In this document: positions 1-11,041 of the stretch, in pieces
How positions within the stretch are numbered: the stretch's first letter is position 1
Layout of the letters: every line of letters starts with the position of its first letter
From: Palaemon carinicauda
Taxonomy: Eukaryota; Arthropoda; Malacostraca; Decapoda; Palaemonidae
Direction: 5' to 3'
Assembly: GCF_036898095.1 (NCBI RefSeq)
Contig: NC_090751.1
Location: 73,582,318 to 73,646,317 of the forward strand
Length of the DNA stretch: 64,000 nucleotides
Made by a program: the position numbers and the translations under genes
Notes under the pieces: model-generated
The model's input: the letters and a program-made list of their open reading frames with translations, nothing else
What the model was told of the DNA's origin: nothing
Database searches by the model: none

Positions 1-2
1 CC

Positions 3-935
3 TTGTGTGAGACAAAGATGAAAGGAAAGGATAAAGTGATGTTTGGTGAAATGTCTGGTAGAGTGTCTGGGATTGAAAGGGGAAGAGCGAGAGAGGGTGT
101 GGCTTTATTGCTGAGTGAATGGATGACATGTAAAGTAGTGGAATGGAGGGAAATATCATCTAGGTTAATGTGGGTAAGGGTTTGGTTGGGCAGGGAATGT
201 TGGGCATTTGTCAGTGCGTATGGGCCAGGTAGTGAGAAAAGTGAAGAAGAGCGGAATGAGTTCTAGAATGAATTAGCTAGGTGTGTAGAAGGACTGGGTA
301 GAAGGAATTATGTAGTTGTCATTGGTGACTTGAATGCTAGAGTGGGTGCTGGAGAGGTAGAAGGTGTCATTGGAAAGTATGGCGTACCAGGTGAAAATGA
401 GAGTGGTGAGAGACTGGTAGATATGTGTGTTGAACAAGAGATGGTAATAAGTGCTAGCTTTTTCAAAAAGAAAGATAAAAACAAGTATACATGGGTAAGA
501 GTGGCAAATGGAAGAGTAGTAGAAAGGGCATTAATGGATTATGTGTTGATAACTAAAAGAATGTTTGGAAGATTGAAAGACGTGCACGTGTTTAGGGGTA
601 TGGCTAACGGTATGTCTGATAATTTTTTGGTGGAAGGAAAATTAGTTGTAGCAAAATAGTGGGGGAATAGAGTAGGTGGATGTAAAAGGGAGCTAGTGGG
701 GGTTGAAGAGCTAATAAAACCGGGGATAAAAAGTAAATATCAGGAAAGGTTGAAAATGGCATATGACGAAGTGAGAGTAAGAGAAACTGGTAATTTAGAG
801 GAGGAGTGGAAGTTAGTAAAAGAAAATTTTGTTGGGATTACAAGTGATGTGTGTGGCAAGAAGGTTGTTGGAGGCAGCATGAGGAAGGCCAGTGCATGGT
901 GGAATGAAGGAGTGAAGGTAAAAGTGGAAGAGTAA
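3..935 (+). pseudogene. LINE endonuclease (EEP-type) region
   Basis: A single frame is broken by stops at 264-266 and 657-659. The segment VVVIGDLNARVG (around 315-350) is the hallmark of the exonuclease-endonuclease-phosphatase fold of LINE endonucleases, which nick target DNA for target-primed reverse transcription. A downstream motif, LMDYVLI, matches the usual YVL-type segment of these domains. The downstream frame runs to 935 in the linker between endonuclease and RT. The 5' start lies outside the window. Confidence 0.75.
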
Positions 936-981
936 AAGAGGGCTTTTGAAGAATGGCTGCAGAGTAATAGTATAGAGAAGT

Positions 982-1514
982 ATGAAAAATATGGAGGTAA
1001 AGCGCAAGGTACGTGAGGCAAAGAGGGCAGCTGACCTGAGGTGGGGTCAGGGATTGGGTCAGTCATATGAAGAGTATAAGAAGAATTTTTGGAAAGAAGT
1101 GAAGAGAGTAAGGAAGGCTGGCTCAAGAATTGAAGAGACTGTGAAAGATAGAAATGGAAGGTTGTTAAAAGGATAGGAGGCAAGGAAAAGGTGGGCGGAA
1201 TATTTTGAAAGTTTACTGAATGTTGAGGATAATAGGGAGGCAGGTATAATTGCTGTTGCAGGTGTTGAGGTGCCGGTGATGGGAGATGAGAATGAGAGAG
1301 AGATTACAATAGAGGAAGTGAAGAGACCACTAGATGAAACGAGAGTAGGAAAAGCATCTGGTATTGATGGTGTGAGAGCTGAGATGTTGAAAGAAGGGGG
1401 TGTGACTGTACTTGAATGGTTGGTGAGATTGTTTAATATGTGTTTTGTGTTGTCAATGGTACCAGTACATTGGGTTTGTGCATGTATTGTACCACTATAT
1501 AAGGGTAAGGGAGA
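982..1514 (+). pseudogene. LINE linker and N-terminal RT segment
   Basis: Two ORF pieces (982-1176 and 1270-1514) lie in the same frame but shifted from the upstream piece. The second contains GKASGIDGVRAEMLK followed by VPLYKGKGD, the typical lead-in to the RT palm domain of LINEs (K..G.DG...E, then P..KKG). The frame is cut at about 1515 by a SINE-like insertion, and RT coding resumes at 2163. Confidence 0.75.
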
Positions 1515-2162
1515 TTATTATTATTATTACTTACTAAGCTACAACCCTAGTTGGAAAAGCAGTATGCTATAAGCCCAGGGGCTCCAACAGGGAAAATAGC
1601 TCAGTGCGGAAAGGAAAAAAGGAAAATAAAATATTCTAAGAAGAGTAACAACAATAAATATCTCCTATATAAACTATAAAAACTTTAACAAAACAAGAAG
1701 AAGAGAAATAAGAAAGGAGAGTGTGCTCGAGTGTACCCTCAAGCAAGAGAACTCTAACCCAAGACAGTGAAAGGCCATGGTACAGAGGCTATGGCACTAC
1801 CCAAGACTAGAGAACAGTGGTTTGATTTTGGAGTGTCCTTCTCCTAGAAGAGCTGCTTACCATAGCTAAAGAGTCTCTTCTACCCTTACCAAGAGGAAAG
1901 TGGCACTGAACAATTACAGTGCAGTAACCCCTTGGGTGATGAAGAATTGTTTGGTAATCTGTGTTGTCAGGTGTATGAGGATAGAGGAGAATATGTAAAG
2001 AATATGCCAGACTATTCAGTGTGTATGTAGGCAAAGGGAAAATGATCCGTAACCAGAGAGGAGGATCCAATGTAGTACTGTCTGGCCAGTCAAAAGACCC
2101 CATAACTCTCTAGCGGTAGTATCTCAACGGGTGGCTGGTGCCCTGGCCAACCTACTACCTAA
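1515..2162 (-). mobile_element. SINE-like repeat inserted in the LINE
   Basis: About 648 bp interrupt the RT reading frame. The left edge is an (ATT)n run, so on the minus strand the element ends in an (AAT)n tail, as expected for a retroposed non-autonomous element. No long ORF is credible inside it. I recognise the sequence type as an abundant interspersed repeat of decapod genomes, from memory and without a database check. No clear target-site duplication could be picked out. Confidence 0.65.
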
Positions 2163-3475
2163 GTGCATGAGTGTTGTAATTCAAGAGGTATTAGTTTGTT
2201 GAGTGTAGTTGGAAAAGTGTATGGTAGAGTAATGATTAATAGGATTAAGGATAAAACAGAGAATGCAATCTTAGAAGTACAGGGTGGTTTTAGAAGAGGT
2301 AGGGGTTATATGAATCAGATTTTTACAGTTAGGCAGATATGCGAGAAATATTTAGCAAAAGGTAAGGAGGTGTATGTTGCGTTTATGGATCTGGAGAAAG
2401 CGTATGATAGAGTTGATAAGGAAGCAATGTGGAATGTGATGAGGTTATATGGAGTTGGTGGAAGGTTATTGCAAGCAGTGAAAAGTTTCTACAAAGGTAG
2501 TAAAGCATGTATTAGAATAGGAAATGAAGTGAGTGTTGGTTTCCGGTGAGAGTGGGGCTGAGACAGGGATGTGTGATGTCGCTGTGGTTGTTTAACTTGT
2601 ATGTTGATAGAGTGGTGAGAGAGGTGAATGCTCGAGTGCTTGGACAAGGATTAGAACTGGTAGACGAGAATGACCATGAATGGGAGGTAAATCAGTTGTT
2701 GTTTGCGGATGATACTGTACTGGTTGCAGACACAGAAGAGAAGCTTGACCGACTACTGACAGAATTTGGAAGGGTGTGTGAGAGAAGGAAGTTGAGAGCT
2801 AATGTGGGTAAGAGTAAGGTTATGAGATGTACGAGAAGGGAAGGTGGTGCAAGGTTGAATGGCATGTTGAATGGAGAGTTACTTAAGGAGGTGGATCAGT
2901 TTAAGTACTTGGGGTCTGCTGTTGCAGCAAATGGTGGAGTGGAAGCAGATGTACGTCAGAGAGTGAATGAAGGTTGCAAAGTGCAGGGGGCAGTTAAGGA
3001 AATAGTAATAAATAGAGGGTTGGGCATGAATGTAAAGAGAGTTCTATATGAGAAAGTGATTGTACCAACTGTGATGTATGGATCGGAATTGTGGGGAATG
3101 AAAGAGACGGAGAGACAGAAATTGAATGTGTTTGATATGAAGTGTCTAAGGAGTATGGCTGGTGTATCTCGAGTAGATAGGGTTAGGAACGAAGTGGTGA
3201 GGGTGAGAACGGGTGTAAGAAATGAGTTAGCAGCTAGAGTGGATATGAATGTGTTGAGGTGGTTTGGCTATGTTGAGAGAATGGAAAATTGCTGTCTGGT
3301 AAAGAAGGTGTTGAATGCAAGAGTTGATGGGAGAAGTACAAGAGGAAGGCCAAGGTTTGGGTGGACGGATGGAGTGAAGAAAGCTCTGGGTGATAGGAGG
3401 ATAGATGTGAGAGAGGCAAGAGAGCATGCTAGAAATAGGAATGAATGGCGAGCGATTGTGACGCAGTTCCGGTAG
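2163..3475 (+). pseudogene. LINE reverse transcriptase and C-terminal domain
   Basis: Two pieces (2163-2549 and 2546-3475) are separated by a frameshift. RT motifs occur in order: AFMDLEKAYDRV (motif A aspartate), VGLRQGCVMS (motif B) and FADDTVLVA (motif C, catalytic FADD). The thumb and C-terminal region includes the MYGSELW and GRPRFGWTDG segments common in arthropod LINEs. The enzyme copies element RNA at a nicked chromosomal site. The frameshift and the upstream SINE insertion make this copy non-functional. Confidence 0.88.
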
Positions 3476-3722
3476 GCCCTGCTGCTTCCTCCGGTGCCTT
3501 AGATGACCGCGGAGGTAGCAGCAGTAGGGGATTCAGCATTATGAAGCTTCATCTGTGAAGGATCACGGGGGAGGGTGGGCTGTGGCACCCTAGCAGTACC
3601 AGCTGAACTCAGTTGAGTCCCTTGTCAGGCTGGGAGGAACGTAGAGAGTAGAGGTCCCCTTTTTGTTTTGTTTCATTTGTTGATGTCGGCTACCCCCCAA
3701 AATTGGGGGAAGTGCCTTGGTA
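3476..3722 (+). repeat. LINE 3' UTR
   Basis: Relatively GC-rich tract after the RT stop, running straight into a TG/TA microsatellite. The same sequence in reverse orientation is at 36354-36569, which begins exactly within this UTR (at TGACCGCGG) and so is an independent 5'-truncated insertion of the same family. Elements ending in microsatellites are typical of RTE-like LINEs. Confidence 0.8.
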
Positions 3723-3741
3723 TATGTATGTGTATGTGTGT

Positions 3742-3876
<135 letters not shown>

Positions 3877-4164
3877 TTCATATATAATATTTGAATTAAT
3901 GTTTTTCACCTTACTATTTGTATAAAAAATATAACCATGGTGTATCTTCCACGTTCTGATAAAAATTTCTGCTTCTTACGCAGAATTATGATTTAAAAAA
4001 AAAATATTTAGTTTTTTATAAAATAATACAACCATAAAAATTTTTATGGCTATATACAATTACAGTTTTAGCATTAACGGGAAAAGTGTGATTTAGTAGT
4101 ATAGAGGGTCCAATAATTTCAGAACCTTTATTTCTACTAAATAGACATGATGAGGCTATAGGCA

Positions 4165-4884
4165 TTGCTTCTTTTTATCGATAGCTCAAATATAGCTGTC
4201 AAATCGATTTACTTAGAAAGAAACGCTACTAAACTTCATCAACAAATATGCCCAGATGATTATACAAAAGCTTACCTTTTTATATCAGAATGTGAAATAA
4301 CGAGTCCCGAATTTAATAACAAGGAAAGCACCAACAATTATTTTCAACTGGGCTGGCGTTTAAACGGTACTTTTCCTTTCATTGCTACACAATCACATAT
4401 TATTTCACCTAAATCTAGTAAACCTAAGCATATCGCAAATCAAAATGTGTGTATAGAAAAAAGAAAATATTCTCGCCAAGCTTCATTCTACTTGAAATTT
4501 GACGGAATACAAGCGACACTTCTATTTTACAATAATCATTTTATTTTAAGTAATTCAAGTTTTTCTTATTCTTATATTCATATAATTCCTGAAAAAGTTG
4601 TATATACTTTAAAAGATTATAAATTTTTAGGAGAATATAATTCATATTCTGTGACAACTTCTAAAAGTGGATTACCAAAACCTAGTCCTCTTGTGATTAT
4701 AGATATTCAAACATCTACTTTTACTGCTTTCAAACGTATGAAAATTATTCAAAATCTTAGAATAGCACTTGCACCTTATCTATATGAATACTTTATATTT
4801 TTCAAAGGTGAAATACCATATAATGATAAATATGAAATAAAAACTACTTTATCTTTTATCAAACTCCGTCCCATTAATCCATAA
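4165..4884 (+). CDS. Viral-block hypothetical protein A (unit 1 copy)
   Basis: A 239-codon frame opens at a TTG inside the end of another ORF and has no ATG near its start. The product is unrecognised: soluble, no membrane segment, rich in Ser/Tyr/Phe with a conserved-looking GWRLNGT segment near residue 60. It is present in all three units, and full-length in units 1 and 3. In units 2 and 3 an upstream ORF in another frame overlaps its first codons. It may therefore be the 3' part of a larger gene split by a frameshift common to all copies. No function is proposed. Confidence 0.45.
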   Translation: MLLFIDSSNIAVKSIYLERNATKLHQQICPDDYTKAYLFISECEITSPEFNNKESTNNYFQLGWRLNGTFPFIATQSHIISPKSSKPKHIANQNVCIEKRKYSRQASFYLKFDGIQATLLFYNNHFILSNSSFSYSYIHIIPEKVVYTLKDYKFLGEYNSYSVTTSKSGLPKPSPLVIIDIQTSTFTAFKRMKIIQNLRIALAPYLYEYFIFFKGEIPYNDKYEIKTTLSFIKLRPINP

Positions 4885-5196
4885 TAGTATTTCTGAAGTT
4901 ATTTTAGACTGTAAAAATAAAACTAATATTAATCAATTTATAAGACATCGGCCAGATAAATATAAACCCAATTCCACTTAACCAGATAAACGTTGTTTTT
5001 ATTTATTAAATGTCACTTAGGCAGGATGGATTACTATTCATATTATATTTATTTAAATAACTTCTCATTTGTGGAGTTGTACAAGTGTACCTTCGTAAAT
5101 GGCTTTGATAATCATAGGCGTGATCCTTTTCTCTGAAAACTTTAATGGCGTTACTAGACATTTGATGTTTTATGCGCATAGTAGTTATTTTTTATG

Positions 5197-5895
5197 ATGA
5201 AGCATTATTAATGATCTGTTCATCATCTTCATCACTATCATGATTTTTATCGTGAAGACAAGATTTATTTGAATTGACAGCAATGAACAACTTGTGCTCG
5301 TTACTAAATCTGTTTATTAAATTTTGATAATAAACAGTTGCTCCTTTTAAAGTTAAAGGGGCCTTGTGACATATATTAGTTAGACTAAAGAGACCAAGAT
5401 TTTGTATGTAAACTACATTTTCCGAGTAAAATCAAAAACAAATTTATTTCCTTTATATTTCAAGGAAGGTCCTATATCATCCTTTAATTTGCAATAATAA
5501 TTCTTGTACATATCTTTCAATGATTTTAGCATTGCATGGTATTTACGAAAAACTTCAATATGATGTTCGTGAATAAAAGCATTTCGTTCTTTTATTTCAT
5601 CAATAGTTGGAGCTATTTGATAATGATTTTCTGATTTTTTAAAAGCATTATACCATTTTTGAATCGTCTGGACACTCAATGTTGAATTAGGTACATTTCC
5701 TTTAGAAGTTAAATTTGTATTAGATGCTCTGGGAATTGTTTTACTCAAAAGAGGAGCGTCAGTCATATTTTTCAAGACAAGGTTATAAGAAGAACATAAA
5801 TCTTTATTATCAATTGGAATAGCTTGAGATATAGCTTTACCATTGCAATTGACAAATAATATATTTGAAGTATAAATTATACAATTTTTATTCAA
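5197..5895 (-). pseudogene. Viral-block hypothetical protein B (unit 1 copy)
   Basis: The 160-codon frame 5413-5895 carries an alpha-helical, Lys/Tyr-rich protein (segment VQTIQKWYNAFKKSE). Comparison with unit 3 shows that about 106 bp are deleted at around 5413, between TTTT microhomologies, so the C-terminal part (5197-5412, ending in an acidic DSDEDDEQ tail) is out of frame. The 5' end is also altered by a second deletion shared with unit 2, joining CysxxCys-containing codons directly upstream. Function unknown. Confidence 0.5.
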
Positions 5896-6068
5896 GGGTG
5901 GAATTTCTAGAAATTTCTTGCAATAACCACAGTTTATAGTGCAATTTCTTCTTAAGAAACGATTGATTATTCTTTATTCGTGACATTTTCTTCGTCAGAA
6001 TTAATCATGCAAATATTTACCCAACCCGAAAGGATCTTATTATTCATTGCTAAAATTTGCTCTAAAAT

Positions 6069-6633
6069 TCAGCTATCGGGTAAAATGACGACTCCAGGTG
6101 GGAAAGCAAAATTTTCATTTATAGCATACGCACTTGTTCCATGAATAAAAGGTCCTAAGTTATAAGGTACATGGGTAGGATTGGAAGGCTTGGTTAAACA
6201 AGATACTCCTCCTAAAGGATTTTCAATATCATCATAGATTAGACCCAATCTTATAAAAGAACAAGGTGGGCATATTTCATCAAATGTTCTTTCTTGTTTA
6301 TTCTGTAAATCTCTATTGTTATACTCTACGTATACTCTACGCCAAATCAACCTGTAAACCGTGTTCTACAAGCTGACCTACAATATGAGTAAAACCACAA
6401 TTTATGTTCAAATTTTTAGATCTTTCATTTAAAATCGCTAATAATTTATATTGATCAGTCTTTGATAGATCTTTTAACATAGTATTTATCTTTTCATCAT
6501 TATTCTGAATCATAAATTGCTGCTGCTACGAAGAAAGAGGAAGAGGAGGAGGAGGAGGAGGAGGAGGAGGAGGAGGAGATGGATATGGAGTATTAGAAGA
6601 ATATGATAGTGAAGATGGTTGATTGATATTCAT
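6069..6633 (-). pseudogene. Proline-tract protein C (unit 1 copy)
   Basis: Begins with an ATG at 6633 on the minus strand and encodes a short N-terminus, then a run of about 11 prolines (GGA repeats on the plus strand), a Gln-rich stretch and a C-terminal domain with the segments ICPPCSFIRLGLIYDD and GPFIHGTSAYA. A TAG replaces the CAG present in unit 3 just after the proline tract, and there is a frameshift near 6350. Polyproline followed by a compact domain suggests a structural or actin/SH3-binding protein, but this is only a guess. Confidence 0.5.
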
Positions 6634-6831
6634 TTTTTATTTATGTTAAAAATCATATAAAAAATCAATAAAGCATATAATTATAACAATAATAATGTTA
6701 TTTTCTTTTTTAATGTTTCATCTTTAATTTTTGGATTTGATAAAATCTCAATAACTAGTTATAAGTATATTATCGACTAAATCAATTACGGTTCTTGACG
6801 CCCAATAGTCCATAGTGTCCCCAAGCTCCAT

Positions 6832-7317
6832 ATGTTTGCTAGATTTCCCTTTCTCCATAATAATAAATTTAGGAAAAAATGCATCAACCTATTCAATGAA
6901 CAATTGCCTGCCCTTAATTTGAAAATAATTCCCATAAACCCCCGAACCATCGGCTCACTCTTCCAAGTCAAGGATAAGATCAGCCCCCTGTTTGCCTCCG
7001 GTGTCGTTTATAAGTATAATTGTCCCAGATGTGATCTTGGCACTTACATCGGTTGCACCAGGGGGCTGCTAAAAGTCCGAATTTCCTCTCATCAAGGAAT
7101 TAGCTATAGAACGGGTTGTCGACTATCAAATCCAGAACAATCTAACATAAGAAATCACAGTAAAAGGTGCAAAACACACATAGATACCAGTCATTTTAAT
7201 AATGTAGGAAGAACCCGACATGTAGACGAACTAACCACCCTTGAATCAATAATGATTAAGCTAACTGTACCTTCTCTTAACCACCAGTCGTCTTCCACCC
7301 AATTGTTTATTGCCTAA
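6832..7317 (+). pseudogene. Penelope-like GIY-YIG endonuclease domain
   Basis: 161-codon frame. Residues 40-65 give the linker typical of Penelope elements (INPRTIGSLFQVKDKI). Then come GVVYKYNCPRCDLGTYIGCT (the V-Y and Y-I-G pair of the GIY-YIG fold with a CxxC) and a downstream SHQGISYRTG segment. In Penelope elements this domain follows the reverse transcriptase and makes the nick for integration. The RT is missing here, so the copy is dead on arrival. Confidence 0.85.
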
Positions 7318-7409
7318 TTACCTTTTGTTTTGTTTACACTCCCTTCCATAACAATTTTTCGTGTCAGTTCTCCTTACGCTACCACTGTGGGTAGGTGTCT
7401 TGTTCGTTC

Positions 7410-7410
<1 letters not shown>

Positions 7411-7449
<39 letters not shown>

Positions 7450-7471
7450 TTTTCTATTATTATTATTATTT
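7411..7471. repeat. (ATT)n microsatellite
   Basis: ATT repeats in the 3' UTR of the Penelope-like element. The homologous tract in unit 2 (22557-22631) is longer, showing length change after duplication. Confidence 0.9.
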
Positions 7472-7732
7472 TTTTAATTAATTTGTTTCTCTTTATTCGC
7501 CCCTAGCCCTTTCACTGTTATTCTGTGTTTATGTTTTTACTCCGTTTTTATTCTTAATTTATTAAAAAGGTTTTTAATTTTTTTGTTGGTAAACGTTGTG
7601 TGTGTCTTTTTACTTATACGCAATTGATTTGTAATCGTTTCAGCCTGGAAAATGTATCAAGTTGATACGAGACGTCGGCGCTAATAAATAGATGAAAGAC
7701 AGAACACGTCTCCCTACTCCAATATATGTATA

Positions 7733-7990
<258 letters not shown>

Positions 7991-8039
7991 TTATTTATTT
8001 AATTATTTATCTATTGATTTATTTATTTATTTATTTATT

Positions 8040-8920
8040 ATATTAGTCAAACCAGTAACATGGTCACCCCTCGACTTATATTTCCAAATATTAATGAGGC
8101 ACGAGTAACCGCTTCTATTAATCTAGTATATATAGGGAAAAATAAAATAATTGTTATAAATGTAAAGTGCCTGAAATATCCATAAGTAATTACATATATG
8201 TTGTAGAAAATATTTTGCTACAAAAAAAGAAAAAAAAAGTGATAATAATAAGGTTTTTTATCGTAAAATTCATTTTAATTCTTTGAAATTAACTAAGTTG
8301 GGAATATTTGCTAAACCTGCTTTTAGAAATATAAATAAATTTTTTATGAGTGTGTGTCCTAGATGTTTCTATTCAAATTGTTTAACATGTTGCTATTCAA
8401 AGCGTTCCGTCATCATTTAAATCTCTTGTTTTCATTGGTACAGCAAATTTGAACCAATGATAAGAAAAATTGAAAGAGTTAATGGTTTTCAAAATAAAAA
8501 ATATCAACGTTCACACAAACTCTTATACAAGGAATATATGAATCAAAATAAAATCCAACTAATATTGAAATCTTGCGAAAACACCATTAATAATAACATC
8601 TATGAAAATAAAAATAAAATAAAAAATATTTTTGAATCAGCAAAAGAAGATTCCAAAAAAGAAATTATCTGTTATGATAACTTCTATTTTTCTATGATAT
8701 TATTAACGCAAAATTTAATAGTGCCTCTATTAGCCTTTCTTGTGGGAATCAATAAACCAATTAGTTATTTCAAAAAAAAATGTAGGGTTAGAAAGAAATT
8801 CTTCAACTGTATAGGCCTATATTCCTTTTAGTATGGCATCTGTTAAAACTAAGTACGGATCTCTCATTTCTCGTGAAAGAGGAAGGAAAAATAGCATATT
8901 TCGAACTATATGCTGTAATT
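8040..8920 (+). pseudogene. RNA polymerase largest subunit, N-terminal fragment
   Basis: Aligns base by base with 59709-60560, where the reading continues into the NADFDGD core. An early segment carries clustered cysteines (CPRC, then C..CC), as in the RPB1 N-terminal zinc region. A 124-codon frame (8457-8831) holds LLTQNLIVP, resembling the VLPVPPP region of RPB1, and a following short frame starts MASVKTKYG. Frameshifts separate the pieces. At about 8915 homology ends abruptly and unrelated AT-rich sequence follows, so the catalytic part is missing from this unit. In unit 2 nearly all of this segment is deleted. Confidence 0.6.
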
Positions 8921-9030
8921 TTCAACTAAAATTTTTATATATAAGATTACCATTATCAGTATTATTATTATTCGTAAAAAACAATCTCTATAAACAAAAG
9001 TTGTATTGATTTAAAAAAAAAAAAAAACTA

Positions 9031-9447
9031 ATGTTTTACCATTTCCCTTTACAAGTACATAACCCCAAAGTCGAAGAGGAAGAAATCTTAAATGAAACAG
9101 AAGAAGATTACTTGACTCAAGATTTTACCCAAGAAGACTTTATTCAAGAAGATTTTAATTATAAGAGAGAATCGTATTTAGCTCCAGTTTTATTCGTAAT
9201 TGATTTCGACCATACTTTGGTCGTTAATGATGGCAAATATCTACTGGAAAAATCTATAACTAAACACCTTCCCAGTACATATACGAGACCTTTCATGATT
9301 CCATTTCTTGATTACATAAAGTCAGTAAATGATAATAATGTCGTTATAATGTGGATTGCAGGTACCAAGTTTTATATTTATCAAAATTTATTACTTTTAA
9401 ATTTAGCTATTTATTTTAATTATATTTTACATCAAAAACATGTGTAA
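9031..9447 (+). pseudogene. HAD/FCP1-like phosphatase (unit 1 copy)
   Basis: Starts at an ATG. Residues 15-45 are acidic. Residues 54-63 (LFVIDFDHTL) give the DxDxT nucleophile motif of HAD phosphatases (D58, D60, T62), and residues 86-112 (RPF...PFLDYI...VVIMWIAGT) match the second motif of the FCP1/NIF family. Such enzymes dephosphorylate the RNA polymerase II CTD, and homologues occur in iridoviruses. Related HAD proteins (38K) occur in baculo- and nudiviruses. A one-base insertion relative to unit 2 truncates this copy before the last HAD motif. Confidence 0.6.
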
Positions 9448-9545
9448 AGAATCGGATAAGAATTATGGAACGCTAAAGTCTTACCCATATTTAATAGAAA
9501 AATTTTCAATGTATAAAAACATGTGATCTATACTCATAGATAAAT

Positions 9546-9725
9546 ATGCCAGGAAAAAAAGGCCATAATTCTGGTTTTAATGAAATACTGTCTAAGAAAC
9601 CAAACTGTTTATCAACCATTAAAAAATTATTTCTCGAAGTTGAATATCCACTTCTTGGTGATACGACTTTAGTTAATCCAATTCCAGAAGGATCAGTAAA
9701 ACATGAGTTGTATGTCTCCGAGTGA
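9546..9725 (+). CDS. 59-codon ORF after the HAD gene (unit 1)
   Basis: ATG to TGA, 59 amino acids, starting MPGKKGHNSG. It is open in both units 1 and 2 and lies directly downstream of the HAD-like frame in another frame, so it may be the frameshifted C-terminal tail of that phosphatase rather than a separate gene. No recognisable motif. Confidence 0.35.
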   Translation: MPGKKGHNSGFNEILSKKPNCLSTIKKLFLEVEYPLLGDTTLVNPIPEGSVKHELYVSE

Positions 9726-9747
9726 TTAAAATAACTATTTATGATAC

Positions 9748-10065
9748 TTAGAAATTTTTATGGCACATATTAGTTTCTTTAATGAATTTTCTAATCTTAG
9801 TATTATTTGAATTATTACAATCAATTTTCTCCATTTTTCCACATGGTAACGTATACTGGCCTTCTCCAATATAATTTGGAAATTCATTAAAAAATATGTT
9901 ATAAGATTCTTTACTATTTAAAGTTTTTATTCTTTCTGATAAAAGCTTTAAAGCCGAATAACTTGGGGAACAATTAATTAACATATTATATGGCTCTGTT
10001 GCTGTTACACACAAAATACCATAAGATTTTTTAGTACAATATTTTAATGCAGTATCGTTGTTACT
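9748..10065 (-). CDS. Viral-block hypothetical protein D (unit 1)
   Basis: Open from a codon after a TAG at about 10065 with no ATG near the start, giving just over 100 codons. Contains the segment YGILCVTATEPYNMLINCSP and ends in Lys/Asn-rich sequence. Perfectly open in units 1 and 2. It converges with the HAD gene on the plus strand, a compact arrangement typical of viral genomes. Function unknown. Confidence 0.4.
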   Translation of the reverse strand, partial: SNNDTALKYCTKKSYGILCVTATEPYNMLINCSPSYSALKLLSERIKTLNSKESYNIFFNEFPNYIGEGQYTLPCGKMEKIDCNNSNNTKIRKFIKETNMCHKNF

Positions 10066-10300
10066 CTAACAGAAAATAGAAGATTCCACATTTGCTAGTG
10101 TCATAATACTCTGATTTACCTTGCTTTTTGTATGTGCGCATGAAATTTTTTAAAACTAATTTGCAATTTTTAATAATTCGTCTAGAGCTGATTAAGAGAA
10201 CGATCTAATGATTGAATCGTTCATCGTCATTTTTATATTTCCTTATCATTTTGGAAGGTGGATATCATAGGAGAAAAGATGAAAAAATGATAATATATAT

Positions 10301-10495
10301 CTATATATGTATAATATTTGAATTAATGTTTTTCACATTTTCAAAATTTTTGCACATATTAACACCGATATTCTTTACTTCTACTAATTTATGGGTAAGA
10401 TATTTTTCATATTTAGTTTGTAGCAGCATTTGTTTTTTCGTTAAGATAAAAAATAAAAAATGTGATTTCGAAATTTTAATAAATAGAGACAATCT
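10301..10495 (-). CDS. Possible small ORF (unit 1), strand uncertain
   Basis: A 60-odd codon frame, Lys/Phe-rich, no ATG, lying between two minus-strand ORFs. An overlapping plus-strand frame (10212-10523) is equally open and the few differences from unit 2 do not tell them apart. Kept only as a possibility. Confidence 0.2.
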   Translation of the reverse strand, partial: RLSLFIKISKSHFLFFILTKKQMLLQTKYEKYLTHKLVEVKNIGVNMCKNFENVKNINSNIIHI

Positions 10496-10528
10496 AACAA
10501 AGCTCTACTTTGCAAATGTATAATTTTT

Positions 10529-10966
10529 TCAACACCACACACATGTTTTTAAGATTGAAAGTATTTTAATGGTATGAGTTATGTATATTAGTAATACCTT
10601 ATATATATAATCAAGTAAAGGTCTTAGAAGTGATTCCCAATCATTAATATTTGAATTATTATTCATAATTTCATTTATTGACAATAATAAGCGAATATAG
10701 GTAGATTGCATTATTTCCTTTGCAAATGAAATTATATTATATATTTCATTTTGTAGTTTTTTCAATGATACATTATTTGCATTGTAAATGGTAATTCTGT
10801 TGTTATATATTGATATGAATTCACTTATCAATGGATGAATAATTTCTTCATTTCTACTTTTGATATCAAACATATCCCATGAGAGACTGTTATTTTCTGT
10901 CGTCGCATTGCATGATTTACTTTTGTTAGGAGTTGATAAAGCGATGAGTGAAGGATCTTGCCACAA
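10529..10966 (-). CDS. Viral-block hypothetical protein E (unit 1)
   Basis: A 145-codon frame, mostly predicted helical, with an Asn/Ile-rich middle and a hydrophobic C-terminal stretch (LLIYITHTIKILSIL) that could be a membrane anchor. Starts at a TTG-type codon without ATG. Intact in both units with few substitutions. No family recognised. Confidence 0.4.
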   Translation of the reverse strand: MWQDPSLIALSTPNKSKSCNATTENNSLSWDMFDIKSRNEEIIHPLISEFISIYNNRITIYNANNVSLKKLQNEIYNIISFAKEIMQSTYIRLLLSINEIMNNNSNINDWESLLRPLLDYIYKVLLIYITHTIKILSILKTCVWC

Positions 10967-11041
10967 AGTTGTATTCTCCCTTGTTTTATTTTCTATTAAG
11001 TAATGGTTATTTAATTATTTGTATTTATCATATATTTATAA

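Larger units (their letters stand above)
1..3740 (+). mobile_element. Non-LTR (LINE) retrotransposon, 5'-truncated by window edge
   Basis: One degenerate element is read in order as endonuclease, linker, reverse transcriptase, C-terminal region, 3' UTR and (TA)n tail. Stops, frameshifts and a SINE-like insertion at 1515-2162 break the reading frame, so it is inactive. The C-terminal zone contains the GRPRFGWTDG segment seen in RTE-like and related arthropod LINEs. Clade assignment (RTE-like) is an inference. The 3' UTR recurs as a separate truncated copy at 36354-36569. Confidence 0.85.
6739..7732 (+). mobile_element. Penelope-like element, 5'-truncated (unit 1)
   Basis: Carries only the C-terminal part of a Penelope-like retroelement polyprotein and its 3' UTR. 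The UTR includes an (ATT)n run and ends in a conserved tract (about 7640-7725) before a (TA)n array. At the left edge a short remnant of the inverted viral fragment found complete in unit 2 (21690-21935) precedes it. The same insertion is in unit 2 but absent from unit 3, which continues with viral sequence beyond the shared breakpoint at about 6738. Confidence 0.8.
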
